From assembly GCF_001556515.1 (NCBI RefSeq), contig NZ_LSJA01000098.1:1-64000 (forward strand): 64,000 nucleotides of DNA, written 5' to 3'. This stretch comes from Caulobacter sp. CCH9-E1 (lineage in GTDB: Bacteria > Pseudomonadota > Alphaproteobacteria > Caulobacterales > Caulobacteraceae). The notes below the pieces were generated by a model. That model was not told the DNA's origin. It was given only the letters and a program-made list of their open reading frames with translations, and searched no databases. Both the position numbers and the translations under genes were made by a program. Below, piece by piece: positions 36,393 through 45,130 of the stretch; positions within the stretch are counted from its first letter, which is position 1, and each line of letters begins with the position of its first letter.

Positions 36393-37621
36393 ATGAAGCG
36401 CTCACCCGCCGTTCTGACCTTGGCGGTCATAGCGGTCGTCCTGACGACCGGACCCAGCCTCGCGGCGCCGAAGCCAAAACCCGCCGTGGCGGCCGCGCCG
36501 CTTTCCACCTGGTCGGCGGCGTGGTTCAGCGCGCCGCTGCCGCCGGCGGCGGTGGCCCGGCCGAACGAGGTGCGAGCCTTCACGGACGCCACCGTTCGCC
36601 AGGTCGTCAGGCTCAACCTCGGCGGCGACGCCGTCCGCCTACGGCTGACCAACGAACTGAGCGAACGGGGCCTGAAGGTCGGCGCGATGACCGTCGCGCT
36701 GGCGGACGCCGACGGGAAGCTCAAGGGGACGCCCGTTCCCGTCACCTTTGGCGGAAAGTCCGAGGCTTCGATGCCCCCCGGCGCGCCGCTGCTCAGCGAT
36801 CCGATCGCGCTGCCGGTCAAGGCCATGGACCACCTGTCCGTCTCGACCTTCTATGTCGAGCCGACCGCGCCGGCCGGACACCGCATGCGCCTGTTCGTCT
36901 CGCCGCCCGGCAACCACGCCGGCAAGCGCGAGGTCCCCGGCGAGCAGGCTCTGCGCGGCCCCGGCCTGATCTCCGGCGTCGAGGTGCGCGGCGCCAGCCA
37001 GAGGCCCGTGATCGTCGCCATCGGCGACTCGATCACCGAAGGCGCGCGATCCACGCCCGACGCCAACATGGGTTGGCCCGAGCAGCTGGCGGCGCGGCTC
37101 GCGGCGCGCGGCGTCGATGTCGCCGTAGTCAACGCCGGGATCAGCGGCGGCCGGGTGCTGCGAGAAGGGGCGGGCCCCAGCGCCCTGACCCGCTTCGATC
37201 GCGACGTGCTTTCGATTCCGGGTCTATCCAGCGTGGTCCTGCTGGAGGGTATCAACGATATCGGTCGCCCCGCCCAGCCGGGCTACGCCAGCGAGACCGT
37301 CACCGCCGACGATCTGATCGCCGGCTATCGCCAGCTGATCGCGCGGGCCCACGCGCGCGGCGTGAAGATCCTGGCCGGCACGCTGCCGCCGTTCGAGGGC
37401 GCGATGTACTTCCACGCCGCCGGCGAGGCGACGCGCCAGGCGGTCAATGCCTGGATCCGGACCAGCGGCGAGTTCGACGGCGTCATCGATTTCGACGCGG
37501 CGATGAAGGATCCCGGCAAGCCGTCGCGAATGCTGGAAGGCCTGCACAGCGGCGACTTCCTGCATCCTGGCGACGCCGCATGGCCGAGGTGGCGGACAAA
37601 GCGCTGTTCGGCGGTCGTTGA
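36393..37621 (+). CDS. GDSL/SGNH esterase with a frameshift near its C-terminus
   Basis: Secreted esterase (signal MKRSPAVLTLAVIAVVLTTG, cut near SLA). An N-terminal beta domain (30-205) is followed by an SGNH domain: IGDSITEG (Ser213), ISGGRVL, EGINDIG and SGDFLHPGDA with Asp388 and His391. After HPGDA the frame breaks at about 37577. The expected ending continues in another frame as MAEVADKALFGGR with a stop at 37619-37621. In the original frame the protein runs on to 38177, about 200 residues antisense to the next gene. A small deletion seems to have removed the usual GY-x-x segment. All catalytic residues lie upstream of the break, so it may still be active; a sequencing error is possible. 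Confidence 0.78.
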
Positions 37622-37628
37622 GGCCGGC

Positions 37629-38957
37629 TCAGGGCCGCGTCTTGGCGATCTCCACCGCATAGACCTGGTTGGCGCCGTGCATGTTCGAGCGGAACACCAG
37701 CCACTTGACGTCCGGCGTGAAGTTGACGTTCGGCTCCAGCCGATAGTCGTGGCCGCGCATGTCGACCAGGCGCTCGGACTCCAGGACGCCGGGGCTGATC
37801 AGGTGCTCGGCGCCGGGCGCGTGGATGCCCGCCACGTCCGGAATGGCGCGCGGCTTGAGCAGCACGATCCATTTGCCGTCGGAGGCGTGGGCGACCATCT
37901 CGCTGTCGCCGCCGTCGCCGGCGAAGAGCTTGCCGTCGGGCGACGAGTTGAAGTGAACCGACCAGTCATTGCGCTGGACGTGCAGCCAAGTTCGCTTGCT
38001 GGTCGCGATCTCGTAGCCCGCGACCCAGAAGTCCTCGCCGCGCGGGGTCTGCAGATCGTACCAGACGGTCTTGCCGTCGGCGCTGAACCACTCGTGGCCA
38101 GCGATCTCCATGTTCATGGTGCGGGTGTGGATCTTGACCGGCGCGTCGCCCGTCTTGTCGGTCCGCACCAGCCATAGCCGATCGACCTTGTGCCACGGCC
38201 CCTCGTGGCAGAACATCAGGAGGCCCGGATCGGTCGGCGAGAACTGCAGGTGGTTCAGCCAGTCCGCAGCCTGATGCACGACCTTGCGCTCGCCGGTGAC
38301 CGTGTTGATCGTGAAGATCTCCATCGGGATGCGGCTGTCCAGGCGCGCATTCAGCTGCACCTCGCGCCCTTCGGCGTAGGACAGATCCTTTCCGTCGGCG
38401 CTTTTGACGTCGTCCGGGTTCTTGGGGAGGGCGTCGGCCAGGTTCGGCGGGATCGGGACGTCCGTGCGGACGGCGACGCCGGCCAGCAGGGTTTCGTCCG
38501 CATTGATCGTCTGGAAGCCGCCGCGATCCACCTTGGCGACCTCGCGGGTGACCTTGGTGTAGGGATCGGCGGCCATCACGACCTTTGGGCCCATGGGATC
38601 GGCGGTCAGCGCCTTCTCGTAGTAGACCGCCCCCGTCTTGCGGCCGACGAACAGCAGCTTGACCTTACCCTCGACGATCCTGGTCAGGGCGCGGGTCTTC
38701 AGGTCCATCGCCGTGACGCCGGTCGGCGTCGCGAAGACCAGCCGGTCGCCCTTGGGCGTATAGGCGTTGTAGTTGAAATAGAGGCTGGAGCTGCCGGGCT
38801 CGCGCGACAGGCGGACGATCCGGTGGCCGGTGGCCTTGTCGACCCACTCCACCGGCGGCTCGGGCGCGCCGGGCTTGGCAGTGGTCTGCAGGTCTTGGGC
38901 CAGCGCCAAGCCCGCCAGCAGCAGGGCGGCCGCGCCGCCGATCAGGAACGACTTCAT
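37629..38957 (-). CDS. ogl: PL22 oligogalacturonate lyase, exported
   Basis: Beta-elimination of unsaturated di- and oligogalacturonides. 442 residues, a seven-bladed propeller as in PL22. The family core is WLNHLQFSPTDPGLLMFCHEGPWHKVDRLWL, with metal-binding His and the CHEGPW block; GHEWFSADGKTVWYDLQTPRGEDFW and NPHxHFS-like VHFNSSPDGKLFAGDGG follow. Unlike enterobacterial Ogl, which is cytoplasmic, it begins with a signal peptide (MKSFLIGGAAALLLAGLALA), placing it in the periplasm. ATG overlaps the stop of the PL11 gene upstream (ATGA). Confidence 0.9.
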   Translation of the reverse strand: MKSFLIGGAAALLLAGLALAQDLQTTAKPGAPEPPVEWVDKATGHRIVRLSREPGSSSLYFNYNAYTPKGDRLVFATPTGVTAMDLKTRALTRIVEGKVKLLFVGRKTGAVYYEKALTADPMGPKVVMAADPYTKVTREVAKVDRGGFQTINADETLLAGVAVRTDVPIPPNLADALPKNPDDVKSADGKDLSYAEGREVQLNARLDSRIPMEIFTINTVTGERKVVHQAADWLNHLQFSPTDPGLLMFCHEGPWHKVDRLWLVRTDKTGDAPVKIHTRTMNMEIAGHEWFSADGKTVWYDLQTPRGEDFWVAGYEIATSKRTWLHVQRNDWSVHFNSSPDGKLFAGDGGDSEMVAHASDGKWIVLLKPRAIPDVAGIHAPGAEHLISPGVLESERLVDMRGHDYRLEPNVNFTPDVKWLVFRSNMHGANQVYAVEIAKTRP

Positions 38958-40918
38958 TGCGAGGCCTTGCGGGTTACGATGGCCGCTGGCTTGGGCGTCT
39001 CCATGCCCTCGCCGAGATGGAAGCTCGTATGCGGCGGCTGGTTGTAGGCGGTGTTCTGCCAGGCGATCGAGACGCGGTACTGAGGATCGTGCATCAGTGT
39101 CGCCAGCCGCCGCTCGGTGGGGTAGGGCGTGACGTAAATCCGCAGCGACCTGTTATCTTCCGCCCGCAGGATCAACTCTTCGCGCCAGTCGCCCAGGATG
39201 TCGGCCGACAGCGTCGGCGTGGCCTTGGTGCCGTTGTTCGAGGTCATGCCCTCGGCGGTGAGCAGCGGGACCGACTGGCCGGTCTTCCAGTCCCACTTGC
39301 TGATCTGGTTCCTGTCCAGCAGTTCCCGCAGCTCGTCGCCGTCCCACCAGATCGCGAAGTTGCTCTGGCGCGGATGCTTCACGCCTTCGATGACCTTGCC
39401 TTGGGCGGTGTAGAGCGCGTCCTGATTCGAGCCCCAGGCCTCGTCTCCAGAGAAGCGCGGATCGATGTCGGCGGCTAGGCCCCGCCCGGTGTCGTGATCG
39501 GTCGGCGTGCTCCAAAGAACCTTGCCGGTGCGCGCGTCCAACATGGCCGCGCCGACGCCGCCATTGGCCTTCGGGCTCTCGTGGACGCCGAACTTCTCCA
39601 GGCCCGGATGCGTCGGATCGAGGTCGCCCACATGCATGGCGTCGCCATGGAACAGGCGGGCGCTCCACAGGCCCTCGCCATTGTCGTCGATCGCCATGGA
39701 GCCGTAGAGGATCTCGTCGCGGCCGTCGCCATCCACATCGGCGACGCTGAGCTGGTGGTTGCCCTGGCCGCCATAGGCCTCGTTGCCAGGGGCGGCGCTG
39801 TCGAACAGCCAGCGCTGGGTCAGCTTGCCGTCGCGATAGTCCCAGGCGGCGATGGTCGAGCGCGCGTAGTAGCCGCGTCCCATGATGATGCTGGGCCGCT
39901 GGCCGTCCAGATAGGCCGTGCCGGCCAGGAAACGATCCGAGCGGTTGCCGTAGCCGTCGCCCCAGACCTGCGTCATCTGCTCGACGCTGGGCGCGTCCGT
40001 GCGCGGGTCGCGCGGGGGCGAGTAGGGCGCGCTGGCTAGCGCCTTGCCCGTCGCGCCTTCGAAGATGGTCAGGAACTCGGGGCCCTTGAGGATCCGACCC
40101 TGAACCTTGGCGACCTTGGTCCCGTCCGGCTGGACGAAGGCGCCGGTGCGGTCGGCCTGGGGGCGCTCGCCGCCGGTCTCGCGCCAGTCGGCGTTGGGAT
40201 CGCCCAGCGCTTTGCCGGCCCCGTCGATCGTCCCGTCGCTGGTGCGCACGGCGATCTCGGCCTTGCCGTCGCCGTCATAGTCATAGACCTCGAACTGGGT
40301 GTAGTGCGCGCCGGCCCGGATATTGCGGCCAAGATCGATGCGCCACAGCCGCCGCCCCTCCAGCGTATAGGCGTCGAGATGGACGTTCCCGGCATAGCCG
40401 CCGAAGGCGTTGTCCTTGGAGTTGGTCGGGTCCCACTTCAGAACGATCTCGTAGCGACCGTCGCCGTCCAGATCGCCGACGCTGGCGTCGTTGGCCGTAT
40501 AGGCATAGGCCTCGCCGGCCGGTGTGACACCGCCCGGCGGCGGCTCGATCGGGATCGAGAGATAGCCTTCGGCCCAGACCTTGGCGGGCGCGCTGGCGGG
40601 GCCTTCCTGGCCCTTGCTGACCGGCCGCACCGTGTAGATCCCGGCGCCGGGCCTCCTGTCGACGAAGTTCGTGGCCCCGGTCAGCGGCTTGGCGTTCAGC
40701 TTCCGGCCATCGCGATAGACGTTGAAAGCCGCGCCGCTCGGATCGTCGCCCAGCAATCGCCAGCTGACCAGCACGCCGCCATCGACCGCCGGAACCGCCA
40801 CGACGCCCCGATCCAGCGCCTCCATCCAACGCGGCGCGGCTTGAGCGGCGGCGCTGGCCTGCAGCAAGGCCAGGGCGCAGGCGCCGGCGCCGAGTCGGGT
40901 TCGGAAGAGCTTGTGCAT
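38954..40918 (-). CDS. PL11 rhamnogalacturonan lyase
   Basis: Endo/exo-lyase that cleaves the alternating rhamnose-galacturonate backbone of RG-I. 654 residues with signal peptide (GAGACALALLQASAAAQA). It starts with the small N-terminal beta domain (RWMEALDRGVVAVPAVDGGVLVSWRLLGDD), then an eight-bladed propeller. The propeller carries repeated calcium loops DLDGDGRYEIVLKWDP, DYDGDGKAEIAVRTSDG and DVDGDGRDEILYGSM, plus KATPTLSADILGDWREELI, all hallmarks of YesW/YesX enzymes. I use ATG 40918. It is the first gene of a two-gene operon with ogl, divergent from the large TonB receptor and under the 41.07 kb palindrome. Confidence 0.94.
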   Translation of the reverse strand: MHKLFRTRLGAGACALALLQASAAAQAAPRWMEALDRGVVAVPAVDGGVLVSWRLLGDDPSGAAFNVYRDGRKLNAKPLTGATNFVDRRPGAGIYTVRPVSKGQEGPASAPAKVWAEGYLSIPIEPPPGGVTPAGEAYAYTANDASVGDLDGDGRYEIVLKWDPTNSKDNAFGGYAGNVHLDAYTLEGRRLWRIDLGRNIRAGAHYTQFEVYDYDGDGKAEIAVRTSDGTIDGAGKALGDPNADWRETGGERPQADRTGAFVQPDGTKVAKVQGRILKGPEFLTIFEGATGKALASAPYSPPRDPRTDAPSVEQMTQVWGDGYGNRSDRFLAGTAYLDGQRPSIIMGRGYYARSTIAAWDYRDGKLTQRWLFDSAAPGNEAYGGQGNHQLSVADVDGDGRDEILYGSMAIDDNGEGLWSARLFHGDAMHVGDLDPTHPGLEKFGVHESPKANGGVGAAMLDARTGKVLWSTPTDHDTGRGLAADIDPRFSGDEAWGSNQDALYTAQGKVIEGVKHPRQSNFAIWWDGDELRELLDRNQISKWDWKTGQSVPLLTAEGMTSNNGTKATPTLSADILGDWREELILRAEDNRSLRIYVTPYPTERRLATLMHDPQYRVSIAWQNTAYNQPPHTSFHLGEGMETPKPAAIVTRKASQ

Positions 40919-41046
40919 GGCGGCCTCCCTCAAGCCTACGCGATCCCGCGACCGCCTGGTGGCGGCTTCTGGAGGCCGTGCGCGCGCCTGATCGGGACGT
41001 CGCGGTTACACCATGAAATCGTCGTTTTGTCTTCCCATAAATTGCA

Positions 41047-41085
41047 TTGACATCTCAATATATGGCACTTAGGAATTTGTCCTAA
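41047..41085 (+). promoter_or_regulatory. Receptor promoter with overlapping palindromic operator
   Basis: TTGACA at 41047-41052 is spaced 17 bases from TAGGAA at 41070-41075, a possible -35/-10 pair for the receptor gene at 41191. The -10 region lies inside a perfect inverted repeat, TTAGGA-ATTTG-TCCTAA (41069-41085), placed as a repressor site would be. The intergenic region also serves the divergent PL11-ogl operon. A closely related palindrome is at 48772-48788. Confidence 0.62.
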
Positions 41086-41190
41086 CAATGAGCCGTTGTG
41101 CGTGGAGCGCGTCCCATGGGGCGAGCTCCCGCGCCACAGGCGTCCGGTCGTCCTCAGTCGGGCGACAAGGCCATGTAAGGGAGGGGCAAC

Positions 41191-44100
41191 ATGAAGTTCT
41201 CGACGGCTCGTCGCCGGAAGGCCGCCGCCACCGCGTCTATCCTGGCGCTGAGCGCCGGCATCGCCATCGCCGATCAGGCTGCGGCCCAGACCGCGCCCGC
41301 CAGCAACTCCGAGGCGACAGTCGTCGAGGAGATCGTGGTTGGCACCCGCGCCAGCCTGCAGTCCGCGATGAATCGCAAGAAGCGCGCGGGCACCATCTCC
41401 GACTCGATCGTCGCCGAGGACATCAGCCAGTTCCCCGACAAGAACGTCGGCGAGGCTCTGGGGCGCATCACTGGCGTACAGCTGGCGCGCGACTTCGGCG
41501 AAGGCAGCGCGGTGTCGATCCGCGGCGTCGAGCCCGACCTGAACCGGGTCGAGATCAACGGCATGAGCACGTTGTCCACGGCTGGCAACCTGCAGGTCTA
41601 CGGCGGCGGCGGTCGTTCCAACGATTTCCGCGAGCTGGCCTCGGAGCTGGTCGCGTCCATCGACGTGTTCAAGGGCTTCACCGCCGACATGACCGAAGGC
41701 GGCGTCGGCGGCACGGTGTCGGTCAAGACCCGCAAGCCTCTGGACTTCAAGAAGCCGACCCTGTCGCTGACGGCCTCGGCCCAGAACCTCGACACCGCCA
41801 GCAAGTGGCGGCCGCGGGGGAACCTGTTCGCCGCGACCCGCCTGCTGGATGGCCGCCTGGGTCTGATGGCGAACGTCACTTACGACAAGGTCGACACGCG
41901 GGGCGACTATGTCCGCAACACGTCGTGGGGCCGGTTCGCCGACTTCGACAACTCGGCCAACAAGACGGTCGACTACTACAGCACCGCCTACAACGCGCAG
42001 ATCAACGCCTTGGCCAAGGGCGTGACCACGGCGGCAGGCTGCAGCACGCTGACCACGCCCGACGCCACCCAGATTTCGACCACCAACCTGCGCACCGCTT
42101 GCCTTTCGCAATGGTACGATTACGCCCCGCGCACCGCGCGTTATGGCGTCTGGACTCGGAACGATGAGCGCATCTCCGCCGAGTTCACCGTCCAGTACCG
42201 CTTTACCGACAAGATCGACGCCTGGGTCAGCTACAATCGCAACGAGCGCAAAAACCGTCTCAACGACATCAACTACGGCACCGACTTCACGTCGGTCACG
42301 CGTCTGCGTAACGCCGCCTCGGCCACAGCCTGCTCGGCCACCGACACGACGGCGTCGTCGGTCAAGGTCGACGCCAACCACAACGTCACGTCCTACACGC
42401 TGGGCAATTGCCTGACCACGTCGGCCGCCGGCGGCTACGGCGGGTTCGGCATCAGCGCCCGCGATTTCTCGAACGACACCAGCAGCAACTACTACAACTT
42501 CGGCGCCAACTACCGCGGCGACCGCCTGCAGGTGGAGTTCCAGGGCTCCAAGGCCGACACCAGCAACGTCGCTCAGACCAACAATGTCAGTGTAACCTTC
42601 GACACGCCCGGGATGGCGGTGACGCTGGACCCGGCGACCGGCAATCCGTCGTTCGCCTTCGCGAGCGGCTACAGCCCGTCCGACGCCTCGGCGATCCGCC
42701 AGTGGCAGATTCAATACCGTCCATCCAACGCGGCCTCTAAGGAAGAGCAGTACAAGCTCGACTTCGACTACGACACGCGCCTGCCGTTCATCCCGAAGAT
42801 CGAGTTCGGCGGTCGTGCGACCGACTTCTCGACCAAGGGCTATGGCTACGGCGGCTTCATCCTGAACGCCGGCTCGAACCCATACTCGACCGCCGACGAC
42901 ACCGTCATCTACTCGAACGCCGTCAACTCGACGGCCACGATCCTGTCGTCCCAGGCGCTGGATCAGACCAGCCCGGTCAACGCTTCGGCGGCTTCGACGA
43001 CGGGTTACTGGTCGACGACCGAGACCTGGTCGCGCGCCTTCTCGAATTCGGTCTTCGCTCAGGCGATGACGGGCCTGCCCAGCGACTTCTATTTCGGGGG
43101 CGGCTCGATCCCGTCGACCTGGAACTATCCCAACTTCAGCTCGGTAGCGCAGTACCTCGATACTTCGCACTTCAACCTGAACAATCTCGAGCGGACCACG
43201 GGCAGCGATGGCAAGAGCTATGGCCAGTTCCCGTACTACATCGCCGAGAAGACCGACGCCCAGTACCTGAAGTTCAACTACGAGTTCCCGCTGGGCGCCT
43301 ACGACGTCGAAGGCAACTTCGGTTGGCGTCGGGTCCACACCGAGACTTCGGGCAGCGGTGTCTCCACGCGTCAGCAGACCTATGCGGCTACTAACGGCGG
43401 CTCTTCGACGACCTACACAATCGGCAACTCGCTCGCGAGCATGAAGAAGAGCTACACGGTGTGGCTGCCGAGCTTCAACGCGGGACTGTGGGTCATCCCG
43501 AACCGGCTCACCGCTCGCGCGGGCTTCGCCCAGCTGATGGCCCGTCCGCGGATGGACTTCCTGATGCCGACGGTGACCTGCACCACCGACAACTCGCCCG
43601 ACGCGAACGGCGAGTTCGACGAACCGAGCTGCAACGCCGGCAATCCGGAGCTGAAGCCCTATCGCGCCAACCAGTACGACCTGTCGTTCGAATACTATCC
43701 GAACCAGGACACCCAGGTCTCGGTCGGCCTGTTCAAGAAGGATATCGAGTCGTTCTACGTCTCCAGCCGCACCTTGATCGGTAAGCGCGACGTGTACGGC
43801 GATGGTACGCTGTACAACTACAACACCTACATCAACGGCGACGGCGCCAAGATCTCGGGCGTGGAAATCACGGCCAAAACCGCTTTCACCTTCCTGCCGG
43901 GCTTGCTTTCGGGCCTCGGCGTCGACGCGAACTACACCTACCAGAAGGCCAAGAACGTCCGCCTGTACTCGCAGCTCGACGGCTCGCCGCTGCCGTTCCC
44001 GGGCCTGTCCTCCGACAGCGCCAACCTGACGGTCTGGTACGACAAGGGTCCGATCAACGCCCGTCTGGCCTACAACTACCGGTCCAAGTATCTGGTCTCG

Positions 44101-44328
44101 GCGGCCGATAACTCGGGCCAGCCGGTCTACCGTGACCCGACCGGCTATCTCGACGGCAAGATCACCTGGAAGCCGCAGCAGCTGTTCGGCGTCCAGAACA
44201 TCTCGTTCTTCGTCGAAGGCAAGAACCTGACCAAGGAAGAAGAGCGCTCGACCGCTGGCGACATCCGCCTGACCGAGCTCGGCTATTTCGGCCGCCGATT
44301 CTTCGTTGGCATGGGTCTGAAGTTCTAG
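41191..44328 (+). CDS. TonB-dependent receptor for pectin (RG-I) oligosaccharides
   Basis: 1045 residues, in the size range of Xanthomonas/Caulobacter carbohydrate receptors (TonB-Xanth-Caul type). Long signal peptide (ATASILALSAGIAIADQAAA), TonB box region EATVVEEIVVGTRAS, plug GTISDSIVAEDISQFPDKNVGEALGRITGVQL, VSIRGVEPDLNRVEINGM and a barrel ending FFVGMGLKF. GRFADF, WYDYAP and other aromatic-rich loops may bind sugar. AAGGGAGGGGCAAC precedes the ATG. Divergent from the lyase operon, so uptake and depolymerisation should be co-induced. Confidence 0.94.
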   Translation: MKFSTARRRKAAATASILALSAGIAIADQAAAQTAPASNSEATVVEEIVVGTRASLQSAMNRKKRAGTISDSIVAEDISQFPDKNVGEALGRITGVQLARDFGEGSAVSIRGVEPDLNRVEINGMSTLSTAGNLQVYGGGGRSNDFRELASELVASIDVFKGFTADMTEGGVGGTVSVKTRKPLDFKKPTLSLTASAQNLDTASKWRPRGNLFAATRLLDGRLGLMANVTYDKVDTRGDYVRNTSWGRFADFDNSANKTVDYYSTAYNAQINALAKGVTTAAGCSTLTTPDATQISTTNLRTACLSQWYDYAPRTARYGVWTRNDERISAEFTVQYRFTDKIDAWVSYNRNERKNRLNDINYGTDFTSVTRLRNAASATACSATDTTASSVKVDANHNVTSYTLGNCLTTSAAGGYGGFGISARDFSNDTSSNYYNFGANYRGDRLQVEFQGSKADTSNVAQTNNVSVTFDTPGMAVTLDPATGNPSFAFASGYSPSDASAIRQWQIQYRPSNAASKEEQYKLDFDYDTRLPFIPKIEFGGRATDFSTKGYGYGGFILNAGSNPYSTADDTVIYSNAVNSTATILSSQALDQTSPVNASAASTTGYWSTTETWSRAFSNSVFAQAMTGLPSDFYFGGGSIPSTWNYPNFSSVAQYLDTSHFNLNNLERTTGSDGKSYGQFPYYIAEKTDAQYLKFNYEFPLGAYDVEGNFGWRRVHTETSGSGVSTRQQTYAATNGGSSTTYTIGNSLASMKKSYTVWLPSFNAGLWVIPNRLTARAGFAQLMARPRMDFLMPTVTCTTDNSPDANGEFDEPSCNAGNPELKPYRANQYDLSFEYYPNQDTQVSVGLFKKDIESFYVSSRTLIGKRDVYGDGTLYNYNTYINGDGAKISGVEITAKTAFTFLPGLLSGLGVDANYTYQKAKNVRLYSQLDGSPLPFPGLSSDSANLTVWYDKGPINARLAYNYRSKYLVSAADNSGQPVYRDPTGYLDGKITWKPQQLFGVQNISFFVEGKNLTKEEERSTAGDIRLTELGYFGRRFFVGMGLKF

Positions 44329-44396
44329 GGCGCGACTAGGAGCGAGGCGCGGCGGGCGCCTCGCGCCTTCGTTTTGCTTTTCGCGACCGGAAAGAA

Positions 44397-44434
44397 GCCG
44401 GCCGGGGACTTCCGCCCCGCGCCGGCCTTTTTTT
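44397..44434 (+). terminator. Intrinsic terminator after the receptor gene
   Basis: gccggccgggg pairs with ccccgcgccggc with one bulge, followed by seven T residues (44428-44434). A smaller hairpin, gaggcgc-ggcgg-gcgcctc (44344-44362), lies just upstream. Confidence 0.85.
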
Positions 44435-44446
44435 CTGCGTGGGTTG

Positions 44447-45130
44447 TCAGCGGCCCAGGCGGGTAACCGCAAAGTCTCGGATGCGCAGATGGCTCTGCGT
44501 GGTCCGCAGGCCGAACCAGCCGCGGCGATAGGGCGCTGGATCGTCGAGGTCGAATAGCCGCCGGCCGTCGCTCCAGTATTCGATGCGCGAACCGTCGGCG
44601 ACGAGCCGCACCGAAGTCCAGCGGTTGGGAGTCAGCATCTCGTCCGGCGCGCCGTGGTCGTGGCGCGGCAGCAGCGGGCGTTCGCCGGGGCGACCGACAT
44701 AGCGCCGGAAGCGGGTGGTCGTATTGCCGTTGCCGCCCTGACCGACATAGTAGGTCTCCAGGGTGTCGTAGTCGGCGAAGGCGCCGCTTCGGCGATGCTT
44801 CAACGGCGAGCCGCCGCCGACCTCGCGCGCCATCCAGAAGGCGTTCAGGTCGCTGACCCGATCGTAGGGGCCGCCCTCGGACACCGCCATGGCCTGGTAG
44901 GTGATCGCGATCGGGCCGACCAATTCGGGCTTGAACCAGGCCGTCAGGCCCGCCGGCGTCATTATATCCAGCACGCCGTCGCGCGCCGTCACGACAGCCG
45001 GCTTTTCCGCCTCCACGACCCATTGGCCAAGGCTCTGGCGGAAATCGTCGGCGAACAGGCGGCTTGGCGGCGGCTCCGCGGCGAAAGGTGTCGCGGCGAG
45101 GCTTGCCAACAGGCTGCGGCGGTCGAGCAT
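44447..45130 (-). CDS. DUF6250-like concanavalin-fold protein
   Basis: 227 residues from the ATG at 45130, which overlaps the GH28 stop by one base (TGATG). Signal-like start MLDRRSLLASLAATPFAAEP, then a jelly-roll domain: RLFADDFRQSLGQWVVEAE, VLDIMTPAGLTAWFKPEL, LNAFWMAREVGGGS, TYYVGQGGNGNTTTRFRRY and RIEYWSDGRRLFDLDDPAPYRRGWFGLRTTQSHLRIRDF. This is the pattern of DUF6250/DUF1080-type carbohydrate-binding or glycoside-active domains found in pectin clusters. No catalytic residues can be assigned. Last gene of the esterase operon, about 120 bases from the facing receptor gene. Confidence 0.78.
   Translation of the reverse strand: MLDRRSLLASLAATPFAAEPPPSRLFADDFRQSLGQWVVEAEKPAVVTARDGVLDIMTPAGLTAWFKPELVGPIAITYQAMAVSEGGPYDRVSDLNAFWMAREVGGGSPLKHRRSGAFADYDTLETYYVGQGGNGNTTTRFRRYVGRPGERPLLPRHDHGAPDEMLTPNRWTSVRLVADGSRIEYWSDGRRLFDLDDPAPYRRGWFGLRTTQSHLRIRDFAVTRLGR

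Noticed and set aside
40936-44472. 1178-residue minus-strand open frame
   Set aside because: It is antisense to the TonB receptor, whose codon pattern, signal peptide and barrel end are clear. The reverse frame has no domain.
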